The notes: a model not told the origin generated them from the sequence alone. 64,000 nucleotides of DNA from Paraburkholderia silvatlantica (GCF_003096715.1 NZ_QEOL01000022.1:62001-126000); one strand, 5' to 3'. Shown: positions 17,553-26,590, counted from the stretch's first letter. Translations and numbers: made by a program.

Positions 17553-17762
17553 GGTTGTCTCCAGAAACAGTGCAGGAAGTGAAAGTGGGATCCCGAGGAC
17601 CGATGCGAGAAACATCGGATCTGCATGCACGGCCAATGCTATGCGGGCGGCTCACCGCCTTGAAGTCCTGAAAGATGCCGACTGTGTTCCATGCGCGGAA
17701 CAATGACGGTCTGGACCCATAATGCTTTAAGATGTCTCGATTGTTCTGCCAAAGGAACAGTC

Positions 17763-18659
17763 ATGGACGACCTGAACGACATCTATTACTTCGTGAAAGT
17801 GGTCGAAAACCATGGTTTCACGCAGGCAGGCCGGGCGCTCAACATGCCCAAGTCCAAGCTGAGCCGGCGCGTCGCCGACCTCGAAGCCAGATACGGCGTT
17901 CGCCTGCTCAACCGCTCCACGCGGCATTTCTCGGTGACGGAAACCGGACAGGAGTTCTACGAGCGCTGCATCGCGGTGCTCGTGGAAGCCGATGCCGCCC
18001 GCGAGGTGATGGAGCGCAGGGTTTCCGAACCCCAGGGCGTCGTGCGCATGAGTTGCCCGACTACGCTGCTCGAATATCGCATCGGAGCCCTCGTGGCTGA
18101 CTTCATGATGCAATACCCGAAGGTGCGAATTCTTCTTGACGCCACCAATCGCAGGGTCGACGTGCTGGGCGAAGGACTCGATCTCGCGCTGCGCGTGCGT
18201 TTCCCACCGCTCGAAGACAGCGGGCTCGTCATGCGTGTGCTCTCCGGAAGTCCGCAGCGTCTCGTTGCAGCGCCGGCGCTCCTGACACAGCACCCAACGG
18301 TTACGCATCCGGCCGATCTCGCCGGCATGCCGAGCCTCGACTGGGGACCGCCGCGCGATCACGCCTGGACGCTGGTCGGCCCGGACGCCGCCGAGGCGCG
18401 CGTGCCTCACGCGCCGCGCTACATCACCGACGACATGACGGTGCTTCGGCAGGCTGCCCTGAAAAGCGTGGGCATCGTCCAGTTGCCCTACATGGTCGTC
18501 GAGAACGAGCTCGAGAAAGGCGCGCTGGTTGACGTGGTGCCAGGCTGGAAGCCCAAGGGCGGCCTGGTCCATGCCGTCTTTCCGTCTCGCCGGGGCCTGC
18601 TGCCGGCCGTCCGGCTGCTGATCGACTATCTCGCCACGCACATTCAGAAAGACGAGTAA
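17763..18659 (+). CDS. LysR-family regulator
   Basis: A 298-residue regulator from the ATG at 17763 behind AAAGGAACAGTC. The N-terminal helix-turn-helix (DIYYFVKVVENHGFTQAGRA, then SKLSRRVADLEARYGVRLL) and an effector domain are complete. It is divergent from the isochorismatase-like gene (210 bp apart) and lies upstream of the FAH-hydroxylase-VOC genes, so it could control either. The intergenic region does not show a clear T-N11-A palindrome that I could fix. Confidence 0.93.
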   Translation: MDDLNDIYYFVKVVENHGFTQAGRALNMPKSKLSRRVADLEARYGVRLLNRSTRHFSVTETGQEFYERCIAVLVEADAAREVMERRVSEPQGVVRMSCPTTLLEYRIGALVADFMMQYPKVRILLDATNRRVDVLGEGLDLALRVRFPPLEDSGLVMRVLSGSPQRLVAAPALLTQHPTVTHPADLAGMPSLDWGPPRDHAWTLVGPDAAEARVPHAPRYITDDMTVLRQAALKSVGIVQLPYMVVENELEKGALVDVVPGWKPKGGLVHAVFPSRRGLLPAVRLLIDYLATHIQKDE

Positions 18660-18741
18660 GCGCCTCGCGCGAGATATCCGGTTTCGGTCGCGCGCGCCGG
18701 CTGCCCCCTCTTCGATTGTTCCTCATGCAGGACACTCTGTA

Positions 18742-18765
18742 CGGCCGCGCGATCTACCGCGGCCG
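18742..18765 (+). terminator. hairpin after lysR
   Basis: CGGCCGCG (18742-18749) and CGCGGCCG (18758-18765) form a perfect 8-bp stem with an 8-base loop, followed by a pyrimidine-rich stretch. It separates the LysR gene from the catabolic genes. Confidence 0.65.
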
Positions 18766-18834
18766 CCAGCCCATTTCTATTCTTCCCCCATCGAGCTTCG
18801 ATATGCCACCACACTGACAACACATGGAGACGCC

Positions 18835-19692
18835 ATGCGGTACATCCACTTTTCCCCCGACAATCGCCGCCGGCTGCTCGGCATCGTGCAGGGCAATACC
18901 ATCCGCTCGCTCGGCGAGACGACCCTTGACGATCTGCTCGCGCGTGGCGTCGACCTCGCATCCCGGGGCGCGTTGCACCAGGCGCACGCCGAGGAATTCC
19001 CAACGGCTTCAGTGACGTTTTTTCCGCCGCTCGCACGCCCCGGCAAGCTGCTGTGCATCGGACTCAACTACGCTGACCACACGAAGGAAAGTCCGTATGA
19101 ACAGCCCGACTATCCGACGATCTTCCCGCGCCTGAACTCGAGCCTGATCGGCCACGAAGCGCCCATGATCCGCCCGCGCATCTCCGATTCGCTCGATTTC
19201 GAAGGCGAACTCGCGGTCATCCTTGGCCGCGGCGGCCGCCACATTTCGAAGCAGCATGCGCTCGCGTGCGTTGCGGGCTACTCGATCTTCAATGACGGCT
19301 CCGTGCGGGAGTACCAGTTCAAGTCGCCGCAATGGACGGTCGGCAAGAATTTCGACGGCACCGGCGCGTTCGGCCCGATGTTCGTCACAGCAGATGAACT
19401 GCCCGCAGGCGGTGCGGGCCTCAAGCTCGAAACACGCCTGAACGGCCGGGTCGTGCAATCGGCGAATACGAACGACATGCTGCACGACGTCGCTTCGCTC
19501 ATCGCCGTAATCAGTGAAGCGATCACGCTGGAAGCCGGCGATGTCATCGTGAGCGGCACGCCCGCTGGCATTGGCTGGGCGCGCGAGCCAAAGCTCATCA
19601 TGCGTGCCGGCGACGTATGCGAAGTCGAGATCGAAGGACTCGGCGTATTGCGCAACGTCGTCGTCGATGAAGACACGTCGATCCAGCGTTGA
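18835..19692 (+). CDS. fumarylacetoacetate hydrolase-family protein
   Basis: A 285-residue protein with the FAH fold. The metal and active-site region is complete (GKLLCIGLNYADHTKES, then DFEGELAVILGRGGRHIS with metal-binding acidic residues, then KNFDGTGAFGPM and SGTPAGIGWAREP). Family members hydrolyse or decarboxylate beta-diketones and ring-cleavage products of aromatic catabolism. It is followed 31 bp later by an aromatic hydroxylase and then a VOC dioxygenase on the same strand, so it likely acts on their ring-cleavage product. Confidence 0.92.
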   Translation: MRYIHFSPDNRRRLLGIVQGNTIRSLGETTLDDLLARGVDLASRGALHQAHAEEFPTASVTFFPPLARPGKLLCIGLNYADHTKESPYEQPDYPTIFPRLNSSLIGHEAPMIRPRISDSLDFEGELAVILGRGGRHISKQHALACVAGYSIFNDGSVREYQFKSPQWTVGKNFDGTGAFGPMFVTADELPAGGAGLKLETRLNGRVVQSANTNDMLHDVASLIAVISEAITLEAGDVIVSGTPAGIGWAREPKLIMRAGDVCEVEIEGLGVLRNVVVDEDTSIQR

Positions 19693-19723
19693 TCGATCGT
19701 CAAGTTCCCCTGAAGGAGGAGAC

Positions 19724-21517
19724 ATGAAACAGATTCGCGTCCCGGTTTTCGTGGTGGGTGCAGGCCCCGCCGGACTCACCACTGCCGCACTGCTGGCGAA
19801 ATACGGTGTCGACGCGCTGGCGATCACGCGCTACCCCGGCACGGCCCATTCGCCTCGCGCGCACATCACGAATCAGCGTACCATCGAGGTGTTTCGCGAT
19901 CTCGGCATCGAGGATCGCGTCCGCGCTCTCGCCACACCCCATGAGCTGATGTCGAATAACGTGTGGGCCACCAGCTTTGCCGGCACGGAACTCGCGCGGC
20001 TGCAGACATGGGGCACCGGCGTTGCGCGCAAGTCCGACTATGAGGCGGCAAGCCCCTCGCAGATGTGCAATGCGCCGCAGCATCTGCTTGAACCGGTCAT
20101 CCTCTCGGCCGCGCGCGAATACGGTGCGAAGATTCTCTTCAATACGGAACTGGTTTCGATCCGGCAGACTGACGAGGCCGTTTATTCGCGGCTCGTCGAT
20201 CGCGTGACCGGTGAGGAAATCGAAGTGATCTCCGACTATGCAGTGGGAGCGGACGGCGCGCAAAGCGTGGTCGTGAAGGATCTCGGCTTCCAGATGGACG
20301 GAGAGATGGGACTTGGCTGCGCGGTCAACTGCTGGCTGGAGGCCGATCTGACGAAGTACACGGCACACCGCCCTGGCGTGCTGTACTGGATGACCCAGCC
20401 GGGCAGCGACTACTGGGTGGGCAGCGGCACCTGGATCTGCGTGCGCCCGTGGAACGAATGGGTTCTGCTCTTCATGTACGACCCGAGGGAGGGCGAGCCC
20501 GATCTCAGCGAGGAAGCCGTGATCGCGCGCGCCCGTGCCACCATCGGCGAGGCGGACATCCCCGTTCGTGTGAAGGCGGTTTCGAAGTGGACCATCAACC
20601 GGATGGTCGCGCGCACCATGGTCAGGGGCCGCGTGGCGATCGCGGGCGATGCCGCGCACCGGCATCCGCCGGCCAACGGACTCGGCTCGAATACCTCCGT
20701 GCAGGACGCGTTCAATCTGGCCTGGAAACTCGCGATGATCGTCAAGGGCGAGGCATCGCCCGCGCTCCTGCAAACCTATTCGGACGAGCGTCAACCGGTT
20801 GCCGAGGGCGTCGTGAACCGGGCGATAAAATCGGTCGGCGAGATGCAGTCGATTGCGAGCGCCCTCGGCTTCTCGCAAGGGCAAAGCACCGCGGACGGCC
20901 GGGCCTCGCTCGATGAACTGTTCTCGGACAGCGAAACCGGCAAGACGCGTCGCAAAACACTCGCGCGGGCCATCGATCAGCAGAACTATCAGTTCAACTG
21001 TCATGGCGTCGAACTGGGGCAGCGCTACGAATCGGCCGCAATCGTGCGCGATGGCGCGACCTTCCCCGCCGCCCGGCGCGACCCCGAACTGTATTACCAC
21101 CCGACCACGACGCCCGGCGCGTATCTTCCACATGCGTGGATCGAGCGCGAGGGCAAGAAGGTATCGACGCTCGACCTGGTCGGTAACGGTGTGTTCACGG
21201 TGCTGACCGGTCGTGGCGGCGAGGACTGGCTCGACGCCGCGCGGCAGATCGGCGACGAGTTCGGCATCAGGATCGAAGCGGTGTCGATCGCGCACGCGAC
21301 CGATACATTCGATGCGTACGGGCAGTGGGCCGCCCAGCGCGAGATCGAGGACGACGGCTGCGTGCTGGTGCGGCCGGACCGCTTCGTGGCCTGGCGCTCC
21401 ACCACCCGCGCGGCGGACCCCGCGATGGAACTGCGGCGCGTGCTGGCGCAAGTGCTCGGCACTGCACCGCGCGCACCGAGCGGCGCGCAGGTGCACGCAA
21501 GCGGCGTGGCCGCGTGA
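19724..21517 (+). CDS. FAD-dependent aromatic hydroxylase (TfdB/MhpA type)
   Basis: Class A flavoprotein monooxygenase of 597 residues, start at the ATG at 19724 behind AAGGAGGA. The dinucleotide motif GAGPAGL is near residue 12. The FAD motif is near residues 310-330 (GDAAHRHPPANGLGSN, then VQDAFNLAWKL), followed by a thioredoxin-like C-terminal domain. Sequence features resemble 2,4-dichlorophenol 6-monooxygenase and 3-hydroxyphenylpropionate hydroxylase. It probably adds a hydroxyl group to a phenolic ring using NAD(P)H and oxygen; the actual substrate is unknown. It is the middle gene of a three-gene catabolic set. Confidence 0.92.
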   Translation: MKQIRVPVFVVGAGPAGLTTAALLAKYGVDALAITRYPGTAHSPRAHITNQRTIEVFRDLGIEDRVRALATPHELMSNNVWATSFAGTELARLQTWGTGVARKSDYEAASPSQMCNAPQHLLEPVILSAAREYGAKILFNTELVSIRQTDEAVYSRLVDRVTGEEIEVISDYAVGADGAQSVVVKDLGFQMDGEMGLGCAVNCWLEADLTKYTAHRPGVLYWMTQPGSDYWVGSGTWICVRPWNEWVLLFMYDPREGEPDLSEEAVIARARATIGEADIPVRVKAVSKWTINRMVARTMVRGRVAIAGDAAHRHPPANGLGSNTSVQDAFNLAWKLAMIVKGEASPALLQTYSDERQPVAEGVVNRAIKSVGEMQSIASALGFSQGQSTADGRASLDELFSDSETGKTRRKTLARAIDQQNYQFNCHGVELGQRYESAAIVRDGATFPAARRDPELYYHPTTTPGAYLPHAWIEREGKKVSTLDLVGNGVFTVLTGRGGEDWLDAARQIGDEFGIRIEAVSIAHATDTFDAYGQWAAQREIEDDGCVLVRPDRFVAWRSTTRAADPAMELRRVLAQVLGTAPRAPSGAQVHASGVAA

Positions 21518-21532
21518 CACGGGAGTGGGTTC

Positions 21533-22468
21533 ATGACATCGACAACGAACAAGCGCGCGCGTTACGGCATTCATTCGATCGACCATTTCGCGCTCGATGT
21601 GCCGGGTCTTGGGGAGGCCATGCGCTTCCTCGACGCGTTCGGCCTCGAACTTGAAGCGCAGCCTGGCGAGCTGCTGCTGCGCACGCCGCAAAGCGATCAC
21701 GTGTGGGCGAAGGTCCGCGAGGGTGCGCGCAAGCAACTCGCGTATCTCGCGCTGAACTGTTTCGCCGACGACTTCGCCCCGCTGTGCGAGCAGATTCTGG
21801 CAGCCGGCGCGCAGGCCGCCGCACCCGCGCGGCTCGCGCCGGACGCAGGCTTCTGGTTCCACGATCCGGATGGCAACCTGTTGCAACTCAAGGCGGGCGT
21901 GAAGACGTCGCCCGGCTGCAAGCCGCCTTTGGTCCGGGAATCGGCATCCTCGCGTTTGCGCGGTGCGTGCGCCCGCGCCGACGCGCCGGTTACACGCCCG
22001 ACGCGGCTTTCTCATGTCCTGATGTTCACGCCGGACGTGCGCGGCGCAGTCGCGTTCTACGAACGCGCACTGGGCCTCACGCTATCCGACGGATCCGAGG
22101 GCATCGTAGCGTTCCTGCATGCGCGCTACGGCAGCGATCATCACCTGGTTGCATTCGCGCACGGTGCAGCGAAGGGATGGCACCACAGCGCATGGGATGT
22201 TCCGGATATCGAGGCGGTCGGCCTGGGCAAGATGCAGATGCAGCGGGCGGGCTATCCCGACGGATGGGGCGTGGGGCGCCACGTGCTCGGATCGAACTAC
22301 TTTCAATATGTGCGTGACCCGTGGGGTTCGTTCTGGGAATACTCGGCCGATATCGACTTCGTCGGCGCAGGCACCGAGTGGCCCGGCGGCAATCATCCGC
22401 CCGAAGACTCCTTGTATCTGTGGGGTCCGGACGTGCCCGCGTACTTCTTTGCGAACACGGAAGCTTGA
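21533..22468 (+). CDS. VOC-family extradiol dioxygenase-like protein
   Basis: A 311-residue protein with two vicinal-oxygen-chelate modules. Likely metal ligands are the His in SIDHFALDV (first module), the second His in KGWHHSAWDVPD and Glu in GSFWEYSADIDF (second module), which is the type I extradiol pattern. It probably cleaves the catechol made by the hydroxylase whose stop lies 16 bp upstream. A Pro/Arg/Ala-rich linker joins the modules. No ribosome site stronger than ACGGGAGTGG is seen. Confidence 0.85.
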   Translation: MTSTTNKRARYGIHSIDHFALDVPGLGEAMRFLDAFGLELEAQPGELLLRTPQSDHVWAKVREGARKQLAYLALNCFADDFAPLCEQILAAGAQAAAPARLAPDAGFWFHDPDGNLLQLKAGVKTSPGCKPPLVRESASSRLRGACARADAPVTRPTRLSHVLMFTPDVRGAVAFYERALGLTLSDGSEGIVAFLHARYGSDHHLVAFAHGAAKGWHHSAWDVPDIEAVGLGKMQMQRAGYPDGWGVGRHVLGSNYFQYVRDPWGSFWEYSADIDFVGAGTEWPGGNHPPEDSLYLWGPDVPAYFFANTEA

Positions 22469-22654
22469 AACGCATGGAACCAGGGGCCGATGAAGGTCTG
22501 GCGATTGGGGGGGTGTGGGCGGCGCTTGCCATGCTTCGAAGCGTGATAGCGGGTCGGAAAAACCGGATTGCCGGCACGCGACGATTTTCCACCCGGGTTG
22601 GCGGGTTGCGTTTTGGCAGACGCTGCGCGGGTTACGGCCATCGCCATGCGGCAT

Positions 22655-23380
22655 TCAAGCGCCGAGGTGCAGCGAGACGTGTTCCAGTTTCCGGTTGTCG
22701 GTCGCCCACAACTGCTCGACTTGCTGCGCCAGCGGATCGGGGAAGATGTAGGAGTGTCCTTCGGCGATGCCCTTCACGATATTGACGGCGGCATATTCGG
22801 GCGTTGCCTTGTCCGGATAAGGCACTTCCTTCGCGAGGACCGTCTCAATCGGTCCAGGATAGATGCCGATAACGGTGACGTTGTCTTTTTCCAGCGTCCC
22901 GCGCAGAGATTGGGTAAGAGAGTGCAGCGCTGCCTTGGAAGCCGAGTAACCGGCCATCAAGGGCACAGCCGACAGGCCAACTACGCTGCATATATTCGCG
23001 ATGGTGCCGGACTTGCGGGTCACGAACTGCGGGGTGAATGCCCGGAGAACGCGGAGGGTGCCGAAGTAATTCGTCCGCATGTCGTCTTCGAAGGTTTCCC
23101 AGTCGCTGCCGAGGTAATTGCCGAAGGCCAACGTGCCGGCATTGTTGACGAGCACGTCCACGTCCTGCGCCGCGGCGGCGGCCCCGTTGACGGATACATC
23201 GCTCGTGATATCCATTTGCAGCGGAACGACCCGCGAGTCCCCGAACGACGGCAGCGCCTTTGGATCGCGCGCTGTGGCATAGATTTTTGCCACATCGACT
23301 TTCAGCAATTCCTTCACGATGGCCGCACCAATGCCGCGATTGGCGCCGCTCACCAGCACGACTTTGTTTGAAAGAGTCAT
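22655..23380 (-). CDS. SDR-family oxidoreductase (TetR-linked)
   Basis: NAD(P)-dependent short-chain dehydrogenase of 241 residues from the ATG at 23380 behind AGGAGAAAAC. The cofactor motif VSGANRGIG, the NNAG motif (VLVNNAGTL) and the catalytic YSASK are all present. Substrate unknown. It is divergent from a TetR gene, and two palindromic operators lie between them, so it is probably repressed by that TetR and induced by a ligand. Confidence 0.92.
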   Translation of the reverse strand: MTLSNKVVLVSGANRGIGAAIVKELLKVDVAKIYATARDPKALPSFGDSRVVPLQMDITSDVSVNGAAAAAQDVDVLVNNAGTLAFGNYLGSDWETFEDDMRTNYFGTLRVLRAFTPQFVTRKSGTIANICSVVGLSAVPLMAGYSASKAALHSLTQSLRGTLEKDNVTVIGIYPGPIETVLAKEVPYPDKATPEYAAVNIVKGIAEGHSYIFPDPLAQQVEQLWATDNRKLEHVSLHLGA

Positions 23381-23527
23381 AGTTTTCTCCTGAGTGTTTG
23401 ATACCCGTTGCGGGTATATCCAAAGGCCGTTCGGCCGTTGCCCTGGCTGGAATCCATGCATCCGCGACCGGTTTTACGACAAGACAGCCTTGCCGAATGC
23501 ACGCCGGGCCGAACGCTCGCACCACAC

Positions 23528-23549
23528 AAGTAAACGATGTCGTTTACTT
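23528..23549. promoter_or_regulatory. TetR operator 1 (perfect palindrome)
   Basis: The core GTAAACGATGTCGTTTAC (23530-23547) is a perfect 8-2-8 palindrome; the symmetry extends to AAGTAAACGA / TCGTTTACTT, 22 bp in all. It lies between the SDR and TetR genes. Confidence 0.85.
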
Positions 23550-23559
23550 ATGCATATAT

Positions 23560-23577
23560 GTAAACGGTGTCGTTTAC
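23560..23577. promoter_or_regulatory. TetR operator 2
   Basis: GTAAACGGTGTCGTTTAC, one mismatch from a perfect palindrome, starting exactly 30 bp after operator 1 (about three helical turns). On the minus strand a TTGACA (23585-23580) precedes it, so it lies inside the SDR promoter. Confidence 0.82.
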
Positions 23578-23630
23578 TTTGTCAACCAGATTTGTTATAA
23601 ATGCGAAAATGGACTTCGCGAGGTGACGAG

Positions 23631-24227
23631 ATGGAGCAGCGCACGGAAATCGAAGGCAAGGAGCTCGAGATCGTTAAATATGCGTTCGATCGCTTCTACG
23701 ATGCCGGCTTTCATGCGACGGGAATGGAAGCGGCCATGGCCGGCAGCGGTATATCCAAGCGCACGCTTTACAAGTATTTTCCGTCGAAAGAGGATCTGAT
23801 CGCGGCCGTATTGCGACTCTATAGTGAGGGCATCGTGCATGAACTCTTCGATCCGGTCGCGCACATCAGCGACCCGCGCGAGCAGATCATTGAGTTCTTC
23901 GATGTACGCAAGATTACAGGCCGGATGCTCACACGCGGTTGTCTGGGGATGAAAGCGGCACAGGAATATGCCGGGAAGCACGAGGGCATCGTCGAACTTG
24001 GCATTGCGGCAACTTCACGTGGTGAAGTGAAGTTCCTCGAACTGTGCAAGCAGGCGGGCTTCGCCAAACCTCAGCGTCTCGCGAGGCAACTCAACCTCCT
24101 TCTTCAGGGGGCGTTGGCGCTTTCGCACGCCTCGGGCGAAACCTCGGCATTCCTGCTGGCAAAGGACGCGGCGTCGACGATTCTGGAGAACGCGCCGCTG
24201 GTGCAGCCTGCACGCGCAGGATCGTAG
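23631..24227 (+). CDS. TetR-family repressor
   Basis: A 198-residue regulator. I prefer the ATG at 23631 (MEQRTEIEGKE), behind GAGGTGACG, over the ATG at 23601, because a -10-like TATAAA overlaps the latter. The N-terminal helix-turn-helix is typical (IVKYAFDRFYDAGFHATGME, then ISKRTLYKYFPSKEDL). The ligand-binding half is TetR_C-like, and the ligand is unknown. Two palindromes upstream are probably its operators and would also control its own gene. Confidence 0.92.
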   Translation: MEQRTEIEGKELEIVKYAFDRFYDAGFHATGMEAAMAGSGISKRTLYKYFPSKEDLIAAVLRLYSEGIVHELFDPVAHISDPREQIIEFFDVRKITGRMLTRGCLGMKAAQEYAGKHEGIVELGIAATSRGEVKFLELCKQAGFAKPQRLARQLNLLLQGALALSHASGETSAFLLAKDAASTILENAPLVQPARAGS

Positions 24228-24235
24228 CGTCGGTT

Positions 24236-24254
24236 GGCCGGGTTCCCCCCGGCC
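24236..24254. terminator. hairpin between convergent tetR and F420-reductase-like genes
   Basis: GGCCGGG (24236-24242) pairs with CCCGGCC (24248-24254) around a TTCCC loop, just after the TetR stop. Position between convergent genes supports a bidirectional terminator. Confidence 0.55.
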
Positions 24255-24340
24255 GATTGTCGGTTTATCGCGTCATCTCGGGAGCGAGGCCGCGCGATTA
24301 CGGTAAAGATGGACTCAGCGAAATGTCTGGAAACTGTTGT

Positions 24341-24940
24341 TCATCGGTCGAACTTGATCAAGTCCTTGAAGATCAGTTGCCCCCAGCTATTTCCGCGCGC
24401 ATGTACGAGCAGCCCGCCTTCAGAAAGCCCACCAAGCTTGATTGGCGCGAAACCGAGTTGTTCTGCAAGCGCGCCAGTCTCCGCTGCGGCGCGGTCATCA
24501 TCGCTCGCCAGAAACACGACTCTCCTTCCACCGTGTACGGACGGGTCCTGGTCAAGGACAGCCGCGGCCAGATGGTTGAAGCCTTTCACCAGATCGGCCC
24601 CGGTGAACGCCTTCGCGACGACTGCAGAGGATGGAAGACCGTCCAGTTGCTCAAGCGGGGCCTGCGTGTTCATTGCGTCGATGATGATCTTTCCCTTCCA
24701 GTTTGGCAGCGTCTTTGCGACCTCCGGGTGCGACTCGAAACGGACAGCCAAAAAGATGATGTCCGCCTTGACGGCTTCCGCAAGGGTTTTGGGAATGATC
24801 GTGGGCCCGATCGCGGCCGTATGGGATGCAAAGCTTGCAGGGTCACGCGTGGTTGCAACGGATACTTCGATGCCGCTGCGGGCAAACGCCCTGGCCAGCG
24901 CCTGGCCGATTTTGCCGAAGCCGATGATTGCGTAGCTCAT
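24341..24940 (-). CDS. NADPH-dependent F420 reductase-like NAD(P)-binding protein
   Basis: A 199-residue Rossmann protein from the ATG at 24940 behind AAGGAGAATC. It has GFGKIGQALARAF at the N-terminus and the NADP-type second strand VSVATTRDP. The fold is that of NADP oxidoreductases dependent on coenzyme F420, but homologues without F420 are common in proteobacteria, so the true substrate is unknown. It is 29 bp downstream of an SDR gene and probably the last gene of a three-gene minus-strand operon with two SDRs. Confidence 0.87.
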   Translation of the reverse strand: MSYAIIGFGKIGQALARAFARSGIEVSVATTRDPASFASHTAAIGPTIIPKTLAEAVKADIIFLAVRFESHPEVAKTLPNWKGKIIIDAMNTQAPLEQLDGLPSSAVVAKAFTGADLVKGFNHLAAAVLDQDPSVHGGRRVVFLASDDDRAAAETGALAEQLGFAPIKLGGLSEGGLLVHARGNSWGQLIFKDLIKFDR

Positions 24941-24968
24941 GAGATTCTCCTTTGGTTTTCCGGCGCGC

Positions 24969-25736
24969 TCAGAGCTTGTAGCCGCCGCTCGCTTCAATCG
25001 TCTGGCCGGTCACCCAATGGCCATCGCCGGAGGCCAGGAACGCCACGACGGCAGCGATTTCCGAAGGTTCGCCGAAGCGTCCCAGCGCGATTTCGGCCTC
25101 GACGGCCTTCACGAGTTCGGGATTCTCACGGAAGGCGGCGTTCGCATCGGTTCGCGTGAAGCCAGGGGCGACGGCGTTCGCGGTGATACCACGCGGCCCC
25201 AGTTCGATGGCGAGCGTGTGGGTCAGGGTGTTGATGGCCGCTTTGGCCATCGAGTAGACGGGCGCAGCCGTCACGGGCTTCGTGGCGGCAGCTGACGAGA
25301 TGTTGATGATGCGTCCACCATTGGCGAGACGATCCAGAGCGGCCTGAACGATGAAGAAAGGTGCGCGGGCGTAGACCGCCATCAGGGTGTCCCAACTGTC
25401 CGGTGTCGCGTCCTTGAAGCCGACCCAGCCGGAATTGCCGGCGTTGTTGACCAGAATGTCGAGGGTTTTGCTTCCGTTGCGCCGGGTGAATTCGTCGTCG
25501 AGTTTCTCGAACAAGGCCGGGACGCTTGCCGGGTCAACGAGATCCGCGTGGATCGCGAACGCAGTGCCTCCCGCTTTCTCGATGGCCGCAACCGCCTCCT
25601 CTGCTCCGGCTTTGCTGGCGTTGTAGGTCAGCGCGACCGTCGCACCGTCCTTCGCAAGACGTTCGGCGATGGCGCGGCCAATGCCCCGCGATGCCCCGGT
25701 AACGAGAGCGGTCTTGCCCTTTAATGATTGTGCCAT
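24969..25736 (-). CDS. SDR-family oxidoreductase (3-oxoacyl reductase-like)
   Basis: A 255-residue SDR from the ATG at 25736 behind GAGGAG. It has TGASRGIG for cofactor binding, LVNNAGNSG, and the catalytic Tyr/Lys in YSMAK. Sequence is of the classical FabG-like type. It lies between the SDR at 25750-26484 (14 bp upstream) and the F420-reductase-like gene, so the three are likely one transcript. Confidence 0.93.
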   Translation of the reverse strand: MAQSLKGKTALVTGASRGIGRAIAERLAKDGATVALTYNASKAGAEEAVAAIEKAGGTAFAIHADLVDPASVPALFEKLDDEFTRRNGSKTLDILVNNAGNSGWVGFKDATPDSWDTLMAVYARAPFFIVQAALDRLANGGRIINISSAAATKPVTAAPVYSMAKAAINTLTHTLAIELGPRGITANAVAPGFTRTDANAAFRENPELVKAVEAEIALGRFGEPSEIAAVVAFLASGDGHWVTGQTIEASGGYKL

Positions 25737-25749
25737 TTGATTTTTCTCC

Positions 25750-26484
25750 TCAGAGTTGCGCCAGACCGCCATCAACGGCGACCTCGCTGGCGGTCATGAA
25801 GCTGCTGTCCGATGACGCGAGAAAGGCTGCCACAGCCCCGATCTCCGCCGGATCGGCCATGCGCTGAAGCGGATTCATCGAGGCGAAGACCTTCTGGCCG
25901 TCCTCGCCCAACGCTGCCTTCGCAAGCTCGGTCGCGGTCGGCCCGGGAGACAGCACGTTGACCCGGATGCCGGTGCCCTTCAGATCCTCCGCCCAAGTCC
26001 GGGCGAGGTTGCGCACGGCCGCCTTGCTCGCGCTGTAGGCGCTGAATGCCGGGGCACCCGTGGTGCCCGCGCTCGATCCGGTCAGGATGATCGAACCGCC
26101 CTGGCCCATGAGAGGCAGCGCCTTCTGGACCGTGAAGATCGTGCCCTTTACGTTGGTGCCGAAGGTCTCGTCAATGTGCTCGGCGGTGATCTGGCCGAGC
26201 GGAAGCGGACTTCCCGTCCCGGCATTGGCGAACACGATGTCGAGGGTTCCGCGCTCGGCCTTCACCGCCGCGTAGAGTCGGTCGAGGTCGGCCAGATCGG
26301 AGACCGAGCCGTTCACCGCACGGGCATTGGGCCCGAGGGCGGCCACCGCGGCGTCGAGCGCTGCCTGCCGGCGGCCGAAGATGAAGACGAACGCGCCCTC
26401 CTCGACGAAGCGCTTCGCTGCGGCGCGGCCGATGCCGGTAGCGCCTCCGGTGATCACGGCGGTCTTTCCATTCAGTCTGTTCAT
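25750..26484 (-). CDS. SDR-family oxidoreductase (glucose 1-dehydrogenase-like)
   Basis: A 244-residue SDR; the ATG at 26484 has AAGGA eight bases upstream and is preferred over earlier in-frame ATGs. Motifs: TGGATGIGRA, FANAGTG and YSASK, and the C-terminal end VAVDGGLAQL. It is the first gene of the minus-strand operon and is divergent from the LysR gene at 26591, so LysR control is likely. Confidence 0.93.
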   Translation of the reverse strand: MNRLNGKTAVITGGATGIGRAAAKRFVEEGAFVFIFGRRQAALDAAVAALGPNARAVNGSVSDLADLDRLYAAVKAERGTLDIVFANAGTGSPLPLGQITAEHIDETFGTNVKGTIFTVQKALPLMGQGGSIILTGSSAGTTGAPAFSAYSASKAAVRNLARTWAEDLKGTGIRVNVLSPGPTATELAKAALGEDGQKVFASMNPLQRMADPAEIGAVAAFLASSDSSFMTASEVAVDGGLAQL

Positions 26485-26556
26485 GTCATGCATCCTTCGA
26501 AACAAAAGCGACGAACACCATTCTGAAGCGCTTGATTCATGAAGCCAATTGACTGA

Positions 26557-26588
26557 ATATCTATAAGTACCATCTACTTTTTAGATAT
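26557..26588. promoter_or_regulatory. inverted repeat upstream of lysR
   Basis: ATATCTA (26557-26563) and TAGATAT (26582-26588) form a perfect 7-bp inverted repeat with an 18-bp spacer, ending two bases before the LysR ATG. A regulator bound here would block its own gene and sit in the SDR promoter region. Role inferred. Confidence 0.55.
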
Positions 26589-26590
26589 AT

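Noticed and set aside
19700..22015. 771-codon minus-strand open frame
   Set aside because: It lies antisense to the FAD hydroxylase and VOC genes, which have clear motifs; long antisense frames are expected at this GC content and it has no ribosome site or family motif.
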